Positions 1 through 9,968 of a stretch of 49,304 nucleotides of DNA are shown here, one piece after another. The notes below the pieces were generated by a model, which worked only from the letters and a program-made list of their open reading frames with translations, ran no database searches and was not told where the DNA came from. Position 1 is the first letter of the stretch, and each line of letters starts with the position of its first letter. The translations under genes were made by a program, and so were the position numbers. The stretch comes from Campylobacterales bacterium (GTDB taxonomy: Bacteria > Campylobacterota > Campylobacteria > Campylobacterales > Sulfurimonadaceae), in NCBI GenBank assembly GCA_024280035.1, contig JAJRQV010000046.1, positions 1-49,304 on the forward strand. Reading direction: 5' to 3'.

Positions 1-663
1 ACTAAAGGGCTTATGGACTCGGCTAAGATTTATTCTGATGAACCTTGGCAGTTAGTAAAAACCTTTGAAGAGATGGGTTCAGAATGGACACACTTGGTTG
101 ACCTTAATGGTGCCTTTGCGGGAGAGCCTAAAAACCTTGAACAGATTCGTCTTATTCGTAAAAACTGTAAGATGAAACTTGAACTGGGTGGGGGAATTCG
201 TGATGAAGAAACCATTAAAATGTATCTTGAACTCGGAATAGACAGACTTATCTTAGGTTCGATTGCTGTTACAAACCCTCAGTTCGTTAAAGATATGGCA
301 AAAAAATACCCTATTGCGGTAGGTATTGATGCGATTGATGGTTATGTCGCAGTAGAAGGTTGGGCAGAAACTTCTGAGATGAAAGCCACAGACTTAGCAA
401 AAGAGTTTGCTAAGGCGGGTGTAGAAGCGATTATCTGCACAGATGTAGGAAGAGACGTAACCTTAAGTGGAGTTAATGTAGATTTTACGAGCTCTATTGC
501 TGAAGCATCAGGTATACCTACTATCGCAAGTGGCGGTGTAAAGGATGAATCTGACCTTGAAGCCTTAGAAAAAGCGGGTAATGTTTCAGGTGTAATCATT
601 GGAAAAGCATTTTATGAGGGAACAATTGACCTTAAAAATGTTTTTAAAGTTCGCTCAAAGTAG
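1..663 (+). CDS. hisA: HisA, phosphoribosylformimino-AICAR phosphate isomerase (5' partial)
   Basis: The fourth enzyme-specific step of histidine biosynthesis: it opens the aminoaldose ribose of ProFAR to the aminoketose PRFAR in the cytosol. The fold is a (beta/alpha)8 barrel. The reading frame is open from the first base of the window ([15 protein letters not shown]), so the ATG at 13 is internal. The true N-terminus, with the first catalytic Asp in the usual PAIDL motif, lies upstream. Visible family motifs are [26 protein letters not shown] (second catalytic Asp), and the phosphate-binding IASGGV and [11 protein letters not shown]. The loop usually reading RDGTL is RDVTL here. It ends about 90 bp before cheY. 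The family assignment is secure. Confidence 0.96.
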   Translation, partial: TKGLMDSAKIYSDEPWQLVKTFEEMGSEWTHLVDLNGAFAGEPKNLEQIRLIRKNCKMKLELGGGIRDEETIKMYLELGIDRLILGSIAVTNPQFVKDMAKKYPIAVGIDAIDGYVAVEGWAETSEMKATDLAKEFAKAGVEAIICTDVGRDVTLSGVNVDFTSSIAEASGIPTIASGGVKDESDLEALEKAGNVSGVIIGKAFYEGTIDLKNVFKVRSK

Positions 664-752
664 AATAAGTTATTATATAGGTAACAATTTAATAAATAAT
701 TAAATTCTCTGAATACATAAGAGGGTTTAAACAAATCTTGCAAGGATAAATA

Positions 753-1127
753 TTGAAATTAGTTGTAGTAGATGATAGTTCAACAATGCGTCGTATCATT
801 AAGAATACTTTATCGCGTTTAGGATATAAGGATATCTTAGAAGGTGAAGATGGTGTTCAAGGATGGGCAGTTCTTGATAGCAATCCTGATACAGGAATGT
901 TAATTACTGACTGGAATATGCCAGAAATGAATGGTCTAGAATTAGTGAAAAAAGTTCGTGCTGATGAACGTTTTGCTGACCTTCCTATTATTATGGTAAC
1001 CACTGAAGGTGGTAAGGCTGAGGTGATTACAGCCTTAAAAGCAGGAGTAAATAATTATATTGTTAAACCATTTACTCCTCAAGTATTAAAAGAGAAATTG
1101 GCAGCGGTAATGGGTATTGAAGGATAG
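753..1127 (+). CDS. cheY: CheY, single-domain chemotaxis response regulator
   Basis: A 124-aa stand-alone receiver domain that, when phosphorylated by CheA, binds the flagellar switch. It has the acidic pair D7/D8, phospho-acceptor D53 in LITDWNMP, switch residue T83 and invariant K105 in VKPF, and no output domain. TTG is the start, chosen because AGGA lies 8 nt upstream and the protein begins MKLVVVDD as in homologues. The same cheY-prmA-ftsH order is known from Campylobacter, which supports this being the main CheY rather than a random receiver protein. Its 3' end overlaps prmA by 11 nt, so the two are translationally coupled. Confidence 0.95.
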   Translation: MKLVVVDDSSTMRRIIKNTLSRLGYKDILEGEDGVQGWAVLDSNPDTGMLITDWNMPEMNGLELVKKVRADERFADLPIIMVTTEGGKAEVITALKAGVNNYIVKPFTPQVLKEKLAAVMGIEG

Positions 1128-1935
1128 TTATTTTGAATTAACAGTCCGTCCTTCTGCTGAATTAGAACATTTTAGTGATTTTTTAAGTTCTTCGGTTGAT
1201 GTTGGCTTTGAAGAGATAAAAGATGCCTTTATTATACGAAGTGAAGATGAACTTGAAACTCTCGTTTGGGGGATTGAACAGTTTGCCTTAGCCCTGAGTG
1301 AAGCCCTTTCTACTCAAATCACAGTAGAAACAGAAATTCTAGAAAAGAAAAATGTTGATTGGATTGCCAGTTACCAAGAAGGAATTGAACCAGTTACGGT
1401 TGGAAAGTTTCATATTTACCCAACTTGGGACGAGCCTTCACAAGATTTGATAAATATCAAACTTGACCCAGCACTTGCTTTTGGAACAGGGCATCATCCA
1501 ACAACATCCTCATGTCTGAAGGCTATTTCTAATCATGTAAATGAGGGAATGGATGTTGTTGATGTCGGTTGTGGTTCAGGAATCTTAGCCATTGCAGCTG
1601 AAAAACTAGGTGCGAATGTTGATTTATGTGATACAGATATTATTTCAGTAGATAATGCAAAAGAAAACTTTGACCTTAATGATGCTACTTACAACAGTAT
1701 TTGGGAAGGTTCTATAAATAACACAGAAAAAAGATATGATGTTGTTATTGCTAATATCGTTGCCGATGTTTTGGTCTTTATTGCGCGTGACCTTAAAAAA
1801 GCGACAAAAAGTAAACTTATACTTTCGGGTATTTTAGATAAATATGAAGAAAAAGTACAAAAGAAGTTTTCCGATATGACCTGCGTAGAGCGTATTGTTG
1901 ATGGAGAATGGATTAGCTTAGTTATGGAGAAATAA
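1117..1935 (+). CDS. prmA: PrmA, ribosomal protein L11 methyltransferase
   Basis: An S-adenosylmethionine-dependent enzyme that methylates ribosomal protein L11 in the cytosol. The 272-aa protein has an N-terminal substrate-recognition region (about 1-95), then a class I methyltransferase fold. The PrmA-typical FGTGHHPTT lies before SAM motif I, DVGCGSGILAIAA. NIVADVL matches the family's NI-A-L motif. TTG at 1117, inside the cheY 3' end, is the only plausible start and gives MKDSYFELTV, similar to homologues. The stop overlaps the ftsH start by one base (TAATG). Function is inferred from the family; confidence is high. Confidence 0.93.
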   Translation: MKDSYFELTVRPSAELEHFSDFLSSSVDVGFEEIKDAFIIRSEDELETLVWGIEQFALALSEALSTQITVETEILEKKNVDWIASYQEGIEPVTVGKFHIYPTWDEPSQDLINIKLDPALAFGTGHHPTTSSCLKAISNHVNEGMDVVDVGCGSGILAIAAEKLGANVDLCDTDIISVDNAKENFDLNDATYNSIWEGSINNTEKRYDVVIANIVADVLVFIARDLKKATKSKLILSGILDKYEEKVQKKFSDMTCVERIVDGEWISLVMEK

Positions 1936-3944
1936 TGAACGAGCCCAAGAACGACAAGAATAATAATTTTTTTAATCAAAACCCACTTTTAACCTTTGCC
2001 ATCTTTTCAGTGGTAATTATTTTAGTGTTTAAAACACTTATAGGTGAGGATAACACAAGCTTAGGCGGTGTTAAAACAGGCGTTGCTCAAAATAAAGAAG
2101 TAACCTACTCAGAACTTAAGTCAATGATTAATACTAAGTCGTTAACAGAAGTGGCAATTGGACAGAACTATATTCGTGGTTTTTCAGAAGAGAACGGCAG
2201 AAAAGTGGTTTATACGGCACGTCTTGTACATCAAGACCCAACGTTAATAGGCGAACTTGAAAAAAGTGGTATTCCTTATAAGGGTTTTTCTGAAACGAAC
2301 TGGTTTACAGAGATGTTTGGCTGGTTACTTCCATTTTTTATTATTTTAGCTATTTGGATGTTTTTTGCAGGACGTATGCAAAAATCTATGGGTGGTGGCA
2401 TACTTGGAATGGGGAACTCTAAAAAACTGATTAATTCTGAAAAACCCACTACAAAATTTGATGATGTTGCGGGTGCAGATGAAGCAAAAGAAGAGGTAAA
2501 AGAGATTGTTGATTTCTTAAAATATCCAGACCAGTACATAGAACTTGGAGCTAAAATTCCTAAGGGTGTCTTACTTGTAGGTAGCCCAGGTACGGGTAAA
2601 ACACTTCTTGCTAAAGCAGTTGCTGGTGAGGCAGATGTACCTTTCTTTTCTGTTTCAGGTTCTTCTTTTATTGAGATGTTTGTAGGAGTGGGTGCAGCGC
2701 GTGTTCGTGACCTTTTTGAACAGGCTAAAAAAGATGCCCCTTCTATCATTTTTATTGATGAAATTGATGCTATTGGTAAGTCTCGTGCTGCTAATGGAAA
2801 TATGGGTGGAAATGATGAGCGTGAACAGACCTTAAATCAACTTCTAGCAGAGATTGATGGTTTTGGTACAGATACACCTATTATTATCTTAGCCGCAACC
2901 AATAGACCTGAAATTTTAGACCCTGCTTTAATGCGTCCAGGTCGTTTTGATAGACAGGTTCTTGTAGATAAGCCAGACTTTGAAGGTCGTAAAAAGATCT
3001 TAGATGTTCATGTTAAAGGGATTAAATTAGATCCTAAGGCTGATTTAGAAGATTTAGCTCGTCTTACTGCAGGTTTAGCAGGTGCAGACTTAGCTAATAT
3101 TATTAATGAAGCGGCGCTTTTAGCCGGTCGTAAGAAACAGTCTACGGTGAGACAAGAAGATTTACTAGAATCTGTTGAACGTGCTATTGCAGGTCTGTCT
3201 AAAAAGAGTCGTAGAATTGATCCTAAAGAGAAAAGAATTGTGGCGTATCATGAGTGTGGGCATGCTCTGCTTGCTGAGATTACAAAGGGTGCGAAACATG
3301 TATCTAAGGTTTCAATTGTACCACGTGGTTTAGCCGCATTAGGATATACACTTAATACTCCTGAAGAGAATAAATATTTAGCTCAAAAGCATGAACTTTT
3401 AGCTGAGGTTGACGTACTTTTAGGAGGACGTGCAGCAGAAGAGGTGTTTATTCATGAGATTTCAACAGGGGCTAGTAATGACCTTGAACGTGCGACTGAT
3501 ATTATTAAAAATATGGTGCAAGTTTATGGAATGAGTGATGTTGCTGGGTTAATGGTTCTTGAAAAACAGCGTTCAACCTTTTTAGGTGGCGCAATGGGAA
3601 GTGCTAGAGAATATAGTGAAAAAATGGCAGAAGATATGGATCAGCATATTAAGGCTACCTTAGAAAAACATTATGTAGATGTTGTTAACTCTCTTGAACT
3701 ATATAAAGATGCTATAGAAACAATGGTAGCTTCTTTGTTTGAAAAAGAAAATATTGATGGAGATGAAGTACGTCAGATTATTGAAGATTTTGAAAAAGAA
3801 AATAATTTAGAGTCTCGCCTTAATTTAGCAAAAACAGATCTTGAACTTGCGGAAGAAAAAGCCAAAAAAGCCAAAGATATAGAAGAGTCTAAAGAAGCTA
3901 AAACAGAAGAACATAAAGATACTAAAGAGGATGAGAAGTCGTGA
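1935..3944 (+). CDS. ftsH: FtsH, membrane-anchored ATP-dependent zinc metalloprotease
   Basis: A hexameric AAA+ protease of the inner membrane that degrades misfolded membrane proteins and regulatory proteins. In order: TM1 about 17-36, a periplasmic domain, TM2 about 127-145, AAA domain with Walker A GSPGTGKT (216-223), Walker [10 protein letters not shown], a second-region-of-homology Arg pair (MRPGRFDR), and an M41 peptidase domain with zinc motif HECGH (HEAGH or HESGH is more usual) and third ligand Asp in SNDLERAT. The last 40 residues are a Lys/Glu-rich tail. At 669 aa it has normal length. Stop and next start overlap (GTGA), continuing the operon. Confidence 0.97.
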   Translation: MNEPKNDKNNNFFNQNPLLTFAIFSVVIILVFKTLIGEDNTSLGGVKTGVAQNKEVTYSELKSMINTKSLTEVAIGQNYIRGFSEENGRKVVYTARLVHQDPTLIGELEKSGIPYKGFSETNWFTEMFGWLLPFFIILAIWMFFAGRMQKSMGGGILGMGNSKKLINSEKPTTKFDDVAGADEAKEEVKEIVDFLKYPDQYIELGAKIPKGVLLVGSPGTGKTLLAKAVAGEADVPFFSVSGSSFIEMFVGVGAARVRDLFEQAKKDAPSIIFIDEIDAIGKSRAANGNMGGNDEREQTLNQLLAEIDGFGTDTPIIILAATNRPEILDPALMRPGRFDRQVLVDKPDFEGRKKILDVHVKGIKLDPKADLEDLARLTAGLAGADLANIINEAALLAGRKKQSTVRQEDLLESVERAIAGLSKKSRRIDPKEKRIVAYHECGHALLAEITKGAKHVSKVSIVPRGLAALGYTLNTPEENKYLAQKHELLAEVDVLLGGRAAEEVFIHEISTGASNDLERATDIIKNMVQVYGMSDVAGLMVLEKQRSTFLGGAMGSAREYSEKMAEDMDQHIKATLEKHYVDVVNSLELYKDAIETMVASLFEKENIDGDEVRQIIEDFEKENNLESRLNLAKTDLELAEEKAKKAKDIEESKEAKTEEHKDTKEDEKS

Positions 3945-4582
3945 ACACGCGCACAGATACATTCATTATTTCAAGACATGGATGGAAGATAATTGCACCC
4001 TTAGCCACCTTAACCCTTCTTCTTTTATTATCAATGGGATTGGAGCTTTTAACCTTTATTCTTCTTGTTATTTTAGGATGTGTACTTTACCGTCATCGTA
4101 ATCCTGAGCGTATCTCAAACTTTGCACAAGAGGGCTCTATTTTATGCCCACTGGATGGAAAAGTTAAAAAAATTAGCTCTATTGAAAACTCTCCTATTGA
4201 TGGTAAACCAGGTTTTGAAATTGTAGTGGAATCGGGTTTAAGAGATGTTGCCATTTTAAGAGCACCTCTTAAGGCTAAAATGAGTATTGAAAAACTTCAA
4301 CGTGGTGCTATGCTAAGTGCAAAATCAAATGAGTATATACTCAATGAAAATGCTTTAATTCGTTTCTCCTCATCTGAAGGTGATATTATGATGAAACATA
4401 CCTTAGGTTCATGGACACGTCCATTGGTTTTTGGTGTTGAAGGTGAAATCAATCAAAATCAACGTTATGGATATATGCTTAATGGTATTAGTTCAATTTA
4501 CCTTCCTTCAAATTCTCGTGTGGCAATTAAAGAGGGAATGGGAATTAAAGCAGGAGAATCAATTATAGGATTTTTTAGTTGA
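3941..4582 (+). CDS. Phosphatidylserine decarboxylase-like membrane protein, catalytic residues missing
   Basis: A 213-aa protein with two N-terminal hydrophobic stretches (about 16-50) followed by a short Psd-like barrel domain (PCPLDGKV-type start, C-terminal IYLPSNSR-VAIKEGMGIKAGESIIG). In short bacterial Psd enzymes the sequence before YLP is I-R-F-G-S, whose Ser becomes the pyruvoyl cofactor. Here the aligned residues read M-L-N-G-I, with Gly 182 at the Ser position. The conserved His of the DVH-NR-P motif is Ala 104 (DVAILRAP). It is therefore unlikely to self-process. GTG start overlaps the ftsH stop; its own stop overlaps pssA. The position between ftsH and pssA suggests a phospholipid-related or structural role, but none is shown. 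Confidence 0.75.
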   Translation: MNTRTDTFIISRHGWKIIAPLATLTLLLLLSMGLELLTFILLVILGCVLYRHRNPERISNFAQEGSILCPLDGKVKKISSIENSPIDGKPGFEIVVESGLRDVAILRAPLKAKMSIEKLQRGAMLSAKSNEYILNENALIRFSSSEGDIMMKHTLGSWTRPLVFGVEGEINQNQRYGYMLNGISSIYLPSNSRVAIKEGMGIKAGESIIGFFS

Positions 4583-5307
4583 AGCAACCTAAGCAGTTAA
4601 TTTACATTCTTCCTAATCTCTTTACTGCGGGGGGTATCTTCTCGGGTATGATGAGCCTTATTATGAGTTCAGCAGGTAAATTTGAAGAAGCCGCATGGTT
4701 GATTTTACTTGCTCTTATTTTTGATGGTTTAGATGGACGTGTAGCACGTCTTACTAACACCACTTCAAAGTTTGGTATGGAGTATGATTCATTAGCAGAT
4801 ATTGTCTCTTTTGGGGTTGCTCCTGCAATGCTGTTATATCAGTACTGTGGTGTTGAGTTTGGTCGCTTTGGTATGGTTGTAAGTGGTTTGTATGTTGTTT
4901 TTGGAGCGATTCGTTTAGCACGTTTTAATGTGACAACAATGGACATTGAACCTTCTGTATTTATTGGTGTGCCTATTCCAACGGCAGCAGTATTTATCTC
5001 TATTTTAATTCTTTTGTATGAAAAGTATTCTATTACTATGTATCTACCACTTCTTCTGGCTATGCTTTTTACAGCAGGTTTAATGGTCAGTAATATTCGT
5101 TACCCCAGTTTTAAAAAGGTTAATTTAGAAAAGTCTAATTTTATTAAGGTTTTGGTGGCTTTAGTGATTTCTGCTTCACTCATATTTATTTATCCTATTG
5201 AGTCACTAACTGTAGTGATTGGTGGTTATCTCTTTTTTGGATTTATCCGTGCTTCTGTCTATTTCACAAAACAACTTCGTAAGGGAAAGAAAAAAGAAGA
5301 GATTTAG
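4579..5307 (+). CDS. pssA: PssA, CDP-diacylglycerol-serine O-phosphatidyltransferase
   Basis: Makes phosphatidylserine from CDP-diacylglycerol and serine at the inner membrane, the committed step towards phosphatidylethanolamine. This is the integral-membrane type: multiple hydrophobic helices across 242 aa and the CDP-alcohol phosphatidyltransferase signature in FDGLDGRVAR followed by FGMEYDSLAD, supplying all the conserved Asp residues. TTG start overlaps the preceding gene (TTGA). Last gene of the plus-strand operon; a hairpin overlaps its stop codon. The expected partner enzyme, a functional Psd, is not in this window, because the adjacent Psd-like protein lacks the active-site residues. 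Confidence 0.94.
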   Translation: MKQPKQLIYILPNLFTAGGIFSGMMSLIMSSAGKFEEAAWLILLALIFDGLDGRVARLTNTTSKFGMEYDSLADIVSFGVAPAMLLYQYCGVEFGRFGMVVSGLYVVFGAIRLARFNVTTMDIEPSVFIGVPIPTAAVFISILILLYEKYSITMYLPLLLAMLFTAGLMVSNIRYPSFKKVNLEKSNFIKVLVALVISASLIFIYPIESLTVVIGGYLFFGFIRASVYFTKQLRKGKKKEEI

Positions 5308-5317
5308 TTCTCTTTTT
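5294..5317 (+). terminator. Intrinsic terminator at the end of the pssA operon
   Basis: Arms AAGAAGAGA and TCTCTTTTT pair over nine positions with one G-U, around a 6-nt loop, and run into a T-rich stretch. It overlaps the pssA stop and sits between convergent pssA and the TPR gene, so it may act in both directions. Confidence 0.55.
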
Positions 5318-5326
5318 CTAACTTTT

Positions 5327-7651
5327 TTACTGCTGAATCTTAAAATTAAAATATTGTGATTGAAAATTCTCTTCTTTAATATTTTTAAAGGCAATCACCG
5401 CACCCTCATTATTTTGTAATTGTAAATATAAAAGCCCTAATGCATAACGACTTTCGCTATGTTTAGGATTTTTCCGTTTGGCTAACTCTAAAAGAGCAAT
5501 AGCATTAGCGGGATGTTTAGCTCCTGTAGCTGCAATAGCGGCAAGAAAGAGAGTATGGGCATCATACTGGGCATATTGGTCAATGAGTTGATTATAAATA
5601 GTATATGCCTCTTCAAAGTTTTGTGTATACACACTGGCTAAGGCTAATGCATGCATTACGCCAACGGGTCTGTCTTTTTCAGTACTAAGTTTGTCTCTAA
5701 TCTTAAGTTTTAAAGGGTACAAAGAACCTGTTATTTGTGCATATTGTGTATACAGATATTGGGTAATAAAAGGACCATAATAGAAGTCATTCATACTGAA
5801 ATTTTGACGCTTAAGATGAGTAATTGCTTTACGGGCAAACATCTTTTGCTCCAGTGAAGAGAAGTGGGTATCAATATAAAGTAGATGAGGTAAAATATCA
5901 TTAGGGATGAGTTGGATAAGTTTCTCAGAATATTCTTGTGCAAAGCTAACTTTGTCCATGCTCATAGCAATTAAAATTTCAAAAGCAAGGTTAAAAGGGC
6001 TCTCTTTTTTATCCTCTTCCATCCAAGCATATGTAGCAGGTAAGTTCGCCTCTTTAAAGTGAATAAGCGCTCTATATAGGTCATATTCAGGATTCTTTTT
6101 CTCATTCGCAAGGTTCTGTTTAATAATAGTATTAAACTTTTCATCTTCTTGGTTTATGAGTTTTGCACTCATCATTGCAAAAATACCAGAAAGATAATTT
6201 TTAGCATCTAGGTTATGTGATTTTTTAAAGTGTTCAAAAGCAAGCGTAATATCTCCAAGTTGAGCATAAGTAAGGGCTAAATCATACTGAACAATACTAT
6301 GACGAGGATATTCTTTGGCAAGTTTTTTAAGCTCTTCATTGGCTTTTAAGAGATCAAAATTCAGTGCCATTTGAATAGCCTTGGCTAAACGGAGGTTAAC
6401 ACGAGATAGTGTCGCACTTTCATTAAGGTAGTTTGATACGCCTGAAATATTATCAATAGAGATATTTGCATTTCCTTTTCGAATATATGAGATTGTTTTA
6501 TTTGCATTAAAAATCTTGTAGGGTGCAAAATAAAATAGAATTTCATAAATGGTATAAGGGTTGTGAATAATGTTTTTATGAAAATTATGTTGCGCCAGAT
6601 TGATATCAAAAAGGGATTTCTTTAAAAAAGTTTCTATAGGATAATGCGTATAAACATCTTCAGGATACATCGCATTAATGTTTTCAATAAGGGTAGCTGC
6701 TGTATGCACCTGACCTGATTTTAAATTAACGTAAGCTAATGCTAGTTGAGATTTTACTGGTGAAATACCATGTGAAATAGCTGCACTGAGGTACTTTTTT
6801 GCTAAGATGCTGTCGCCTATATTAGCATATAAAAGACCAAGACTTAAGGCATTCTCATCTTGGTACTGTTCCTCAAGATCAGCAACTGCATTATGGTAAG
6901 AAGAGAAAAGAAAATTTATCTTAGCACTGAGTTGGTTTTGTACAACTGCATAATCCTCAGAACTTCTGTGTTTAAGGGGAGAGAGTGTTTCTAAATAGTT
7001 TTCTTGATAAAAATTAACCAGTGCATAATAATAAGAGTATAAAGGTGAAGAAGCCTCTGTTGGAAGGTAGGAGTGTGCAAGATTAATAAAACTCTCAAAA
7101 CGCTCTTGGTCTGCAAGTTCTAAAGAAGCAACAGCGGCATTAATCGCACTAACACAAAGATTTTGTCGATTTTGAATAGCAAGTTCAAAATTAGTAATAG
7201 CCTTTTCATACTGTTTTTCTTGTAATTCAGAAACACCAAGATTATAATAAGAGATAGATTCATTATAAGTGGCAATTTTTTTATATAACTTAAGGGCTTC
7301 TTGTTTATCTCCTTGTGTGTACATAATATGGGCACGTTTTATCATTTTTTCTATTTGTGTGATAGATGTTCTTTTGGCTTTTTTTGGTTCGGTTTGCGCT
7401 TCAGTAATGTCTATGTAGCGGTAAGGGTCTTCAACCTCTTCCTCACCTGAAAGAATAAATACAGAGATTATTATAATAAGAATAATAATAAGAGCACCAA
7501 TAATAATAAAGAGTTTCTTTTTTGAAGTTAAAGAAGAGCTTTTTTCTTTTTCAGCACTCTCTTCATCTGTAGTGTTTACAGACTTAGAATTCTCTCCTTG
7601 GGCTGCATCTTCTTCTTCAATTATTATTATCTCTTCTTCTTGTTCTGCCAC
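5327..7651 (-). CDS. Large membrane-anchored TPR-repeat protein
   Basis: A 774-aa protein of unknown specific role. It opens with about 40 mostly acidic residues (EEEIIIIEEEDA), has one transmembrane helix at about 45-68 (IIIGALIIILIIII), then a long helical region in which TPR-like repeats are visible. Examples are MYTQGDKQEALKLYKKIA, YNLGVSELQEKQYEKAI and near the C-terminus ALGLLYLQLQNNEGAV. By topology most of it would be periplasmic, acting as a protein-protein scaffold. The GTG start at 7651 is supported by AAAGGA about 7 nt upstream. It is a single-gene unit between convergent pssA and a divergent taxis operon, with its own extended -10 promoter. No enzymatic motif seen. Confidence 0.85.
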   Translation of the reverse strand: MAEQEEEIIIIEEEDAAQGENSKSVNTTDEESAEKEKSSSLTSKKKLFIIIGALIIILIIIISVFILSGEEEVEDPYRYIDITEAQTEPKKAKRTSITQIEKMIKRAHIMYTQGDKQEALKLYKKIATYNESISYYNLGVSELQEKQYEKAITNFELAIQNRQNLCVSAINAAVASLELADQERFESFINLAHSYLPTEASSPLYSYYYALVNFYQENYLETLSPLKHRSSEDYAVVQNQLSAKINFLFSSYHNAVADLEEQYQDENALSLGLLYANIGDSILAKKYLSAAISHGISPVKSQLALAYVNLKSGQVHTAATLIENINAMYPEDVYTHYPIETFLKKSLFDINLAQHNFHKNIIHNPYTIYEILFYFAPYKIFNANKTISYIRKGNANISIDNISGVSNYLNESATLSRVNLRLAKAIQMALNFDLLKANEELKKLAKEYPRHSIVQYDLALTYAQLGDITLAFEHFKKSHNLDAKNYLSGIFAMMSAKLINQEDEKFNTIIKQNLANEKKNPEYDLYRALIHFKEANLPATYAWMEEDKKESPFNLAFEILIAMSMDKVSFAQEYSEKLIQLIPNDILPHLLYIDTHFSSLEQKMFARKAITHLKRQNFSMNDFYYGPFITQYLYTQYAQITGSLYPLKLKIRDKLSTEKDRPVGVMHALALASVYTQNFEEAYTIYNQLIDQYAQYDAHTLFLAAIAATGAKHPANAIALLELAKRKNPKHSESRYALGLLYLQLQNNEGAVIAFKNIKEENFQSQYFNFKIQQ

Positions 7652-7725
7652 CGGGGTCCTTTAAGGATAAAGTTTATCTATAATAAGCAATTTTCTTTCC
7701 ATGTTTTAACTTTTAGACTAATATC

Positions 7726-7755
7726 TATAATAAATTAATTAGATTTATTATAACA
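7726..7755 (-). promoter_or_regulatory. Extended -10 promoter inside a perfect inverted repeat, upstream of the TPR gene
   Basis: TATAATAAAT (7726-7735) and ATTTATTATA (7743-7752) form a perfect 10-bp inverted repeat with a 7-nt spacer. On the minus strand the proximal arm reads TGTTATAAT, the extended -10 form seen elsewhere in this window, about 96 nt before the GTG start. The repeat could be an operator, but its high AT content means chance cannot be excluded. Confidence 0.42.
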
Positions 7756-8092
7756 CATAGAAATTGAGTGATATATCTTACAAAATATCACTGAAAATAC
7801 TAAGGAATTACTAAACTACTAATCAGGTCAAAAGGATTGTAAAGTAAGTGCAGCTGATTCAATTTTATATAAACTGTCAGAATTAATAGAAAATAATCTT
7901 TTTTTAATTAAATAACATGCTAAAATTGGTTACGAAATATTAATATATTTTTTTCGAGTACTTGTAACTATTGTTGACATAGTGGATTTAGAACATCATG
8001 TGTGTTACAAGAAATGGATTATACAAGAAAAAAAACATTTTATTTCTATTTTTAGATGTAAGAAAAGATTAATATATTAAAAAGGTTGTGTA
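7756..8092. other. Non-coding stretch between divergent genes
   Basis: About 340 bp of AT-rich sequence between the TPR promoter and the PAS gene. I find no credible ORF and no RNA gene. TTGACA at 7974-7979 has no matching -10 at the right distance. AAAAGG lies 8 nt before the PAS gene ATG. The promoter of the taxis operon must be here but I cannot assign it. Confidence 0.5.
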
Positions 8093-8578
8093 ATGGAAAT
8101 CCATATGAATGAAAATGATATGATTGTCTCCAAGACAGATATGAAAGGTCGTATTACTTACGGGAATGAAGCCTTTATAAACATATCAGGTTATTCAGAA
8201 AAAGAGTTACTGCACTCTCCTCATAATATATTAAGACATGATGATATGCCTAAGATTATTTTTCAATTTTTATGGGAACGTTTAAAAGAGAGAAAATCTA
8301 TTAATGCTTATGTGAAAAATGCACGAAAAGATGGTGGTTTTTATTGGGTTTTTGCTAATGTTACTGCCTCAGTAGATGCTAATAATAATGTTATAGGATA
8401 CTATTCTGTACGCAGAAAACCATCTGAGCAGGGAAAAAAAGTAATTGAAGCCTTATATAAAAACTTATTAAATGCGCAGAATCAAGGTGGAGTAAGCGTG
8501 TCAATGCAACTGCTTAATGAAACACTTAAAAAAGAAGGAGTAAGTTATGATGAATTTATCGTTAATCTTCAAAAATAA
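8093..8578 (+). CDS. Aer/CetB-type PAS redox sensor protein
   Basis: A 161-aa cytosolic protein containing one PAS domain (about 10-115) of the Aer class, which binds FAD and senses redox or energy state. Residues shared with E. coli Aer include the block [12 protein letters not shown] and a following Trp (FLWERLK), the region that contacts FAD in Aer, then [12 protein letters not shown] and IGYYSVR. The remaining 45 residues are helical, without transmembrane segments. It overlaps the next gene, a membrane chemoreceptor, by 32 nt. This two-gene layout matches the CetB/CetA bipartite energy-taxis receptor of Campylobacter jejuni (known family); that this pair acts the same way is inference. 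Confidence 0.88.
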   Translation: MEIHMNENDMIVSKTDMKGRITYGNEAFINISGYSEKELLHSPHNILRHDDMPKIIFQFLWERLKERKSINAYVKNARKDGGFYWVFANVTASVDANNNVIGYYSVRRKPSEQGKKVIEALYKNLLNAQNQGGVSVSMQLLNETLKKEGVSYDEFIVNLQK

Positions 8579-9956
8579 GCATAGACTTTTTTATAGTGTT
8601 TTAGGGGTTATCGCTGTAATCATAATTTCACTTGATTCTTTGGTGTATGGGATTATTTTATTAGTGCTAATAATACTAGGTATATTTATTCCTACTGATG
8701 ATAATGAGAATGAACTCTTTGAGCAGATTAATTCTATTATGGCTCAAGGTGCTGTTGGAAACCTAGAAGATAGGGTGGTAAATATTCCTATAGACTCAAA
8801 ATATTTTAATATTGCTTGGAGTTATAATAACTTACTTGATCAAACGGAAGCCTTTATTCGAGATGCTCAAAGTGCCATTAGTTTAGCTTCTGTAGGAGAT
8901 AAGAGTGCAGTAATGTTTGCTGATGGGTTTACGGGTAGTTTCTCTAGTACGGTTAAACCAATTAATAAAGCAGTAGAAGGGATTTTACTGAGTAAACGTG
9001 TTGAAGTACAAAACCAACTTAGCAAAGCATTTAACTCTATTGGTGGGGGAACAACAGGGGGAATCATGCAGATAAAAGATGATATTGAGAAGGGGAGTGT
9101 TGCCATGCAAGATATTGTCAAGGCTTCAGATAAAACCAGTGAGGCATCACGACAGAGCATGGAGGCTGTGGGTGCTATAGAAAAAAACTTTGAAGAGTTA
9201 AGCCAGAGTATTGATACAACCTCACAAAGTGCAATGAACTTAAGTGAGCAATCAAAAGAGATTTCTAGTATTGCTGAACTCATTAAAGACATTGCCGATC
9301 AGACTAATTTATTAGCATTAAATGCTGCTATTGAAGCTGCAAGAGCGGGTGCACATGGTCGTGGTTTTGCTGTTGTTGCAGATGAGGTGAGAAAACTTGC
9401 TGAAAGAACAGCTAAAGCTACTCAAGAGATTTCTATAACGATTTCAACCCTGCAACAAGAGACGGTCGAGTTACATAGCAACTCTAAAAATATGTCAGTT
9501 TTAGCAAGTCAATCGGTTGAATACGTGAGTGAGTTTTCTACTACAATTGAAGACTTTAATACCAGTTCTATTCAATCTTCTCGTGATGCGAGTTTTATTA
9601 ATGGCATTTTTATGGTTTCATTGGCAAAAATTGATCATATTATTTTTAAATCCAAGGGTTATTCAGCCGTACTGGGTAATACTAAAAACACCTTTTTTGA
9701 AGATCATTCAAAATGTAGATTTGGACAATGGTACTTAAATGAGGGGAAAAAAGAGTTTGGAGATAAAAAAGCTTATAGTGAAATAGAAAAGCCTCACCAT
9801 AAATTGCATGAGGCTGTTATTGAAAATATGAAACTTGTGGAAGATGGGAGTATTTATGACCCTATTAATACAAAAATTATTATTCAAAGATTTAAAGAGA
9901 TGGAAGACTCAAGTGAGGAACTGTTCTGCTTATTTGATGCAATGATACAAGAATAA
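8547..9956 (+). CDS. Membrane chemoreceptor (CetA-like MCP) with C-terminal CZB zinc domain
   Basis: A 469-aa methyl-accepting chemotaxis protein. Two hydrophobic helices at about 13-48 lie almost back to back, leaving no periplasmic sensor, so the signal must come from inside, presumably from the preceding PAS protein. The signalling hairpin is canonical ([35 protein letters not shown]). After it comes a CZB (chemoreceptor zinc-binding) domain at about 350-440: a His in [18 protein letters not shown] with the Cys ligand, and [13 protein letters not shown] 7 nt before the ATG at 8547 supports the start. CetA-like receptors are known; the CZB tail on one is noteworthy. Confidence 0.9.
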   Translation: MMNLSLIFKNKHRLFYSVLGVIAVIIISLDSLVYGIILLVLIILGIFIPTDDNENELFEQINSIMAQGAVGNLEDRVVNIPIDSKYFNIAWSYNNLLDQTEAFIRDAQSAISLASVGDKSAVMFADGFTGSFSSTVKPINKAVEGILLSKRVEVQNQLSKAFNSIGGGTTGGIMQIKDDIEKGSVAMQDIVKASDKTSEASRQSMEAVGAIEKNFEELSQSIDTTSQSAMNLSEQSKEISSIAELIKDIADQTNLLALNAAIEAARAGAHGRGFAVVADEVRKLAERTAKATQEISITISTLQQETVELHSNSKNMSVLASQSVEYVSEFSTTIEDFNTSSIQSSRDASFINGIFMVSLAKIDHIIFKSKGYSAVLGNTKNTFFEDHSKCRFGQWYLNEGKKEFGDKKAYSEIEKPHHKLHEAVIENMKLVEDGSIYDPINTKIIIQRFKEMEDSSEELFCLFDAMIQE

Positions 9957-9968
9957 AATACAAGCCTT

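Noticed and set aside
7441-7520. Runs of AATAATAAT as a repeat element
   Set aside because: They encode the Ile-rich transmembrane helix of the TPR protein; low-complexity coding only.
7974-7979. TTGACA upstream of the PAS/MCP operon as a -35 element
   Set aside because: The hexamer 17 nt downstream is CATGTG, nothing like a -10, and the start codon is over 110 nt away.
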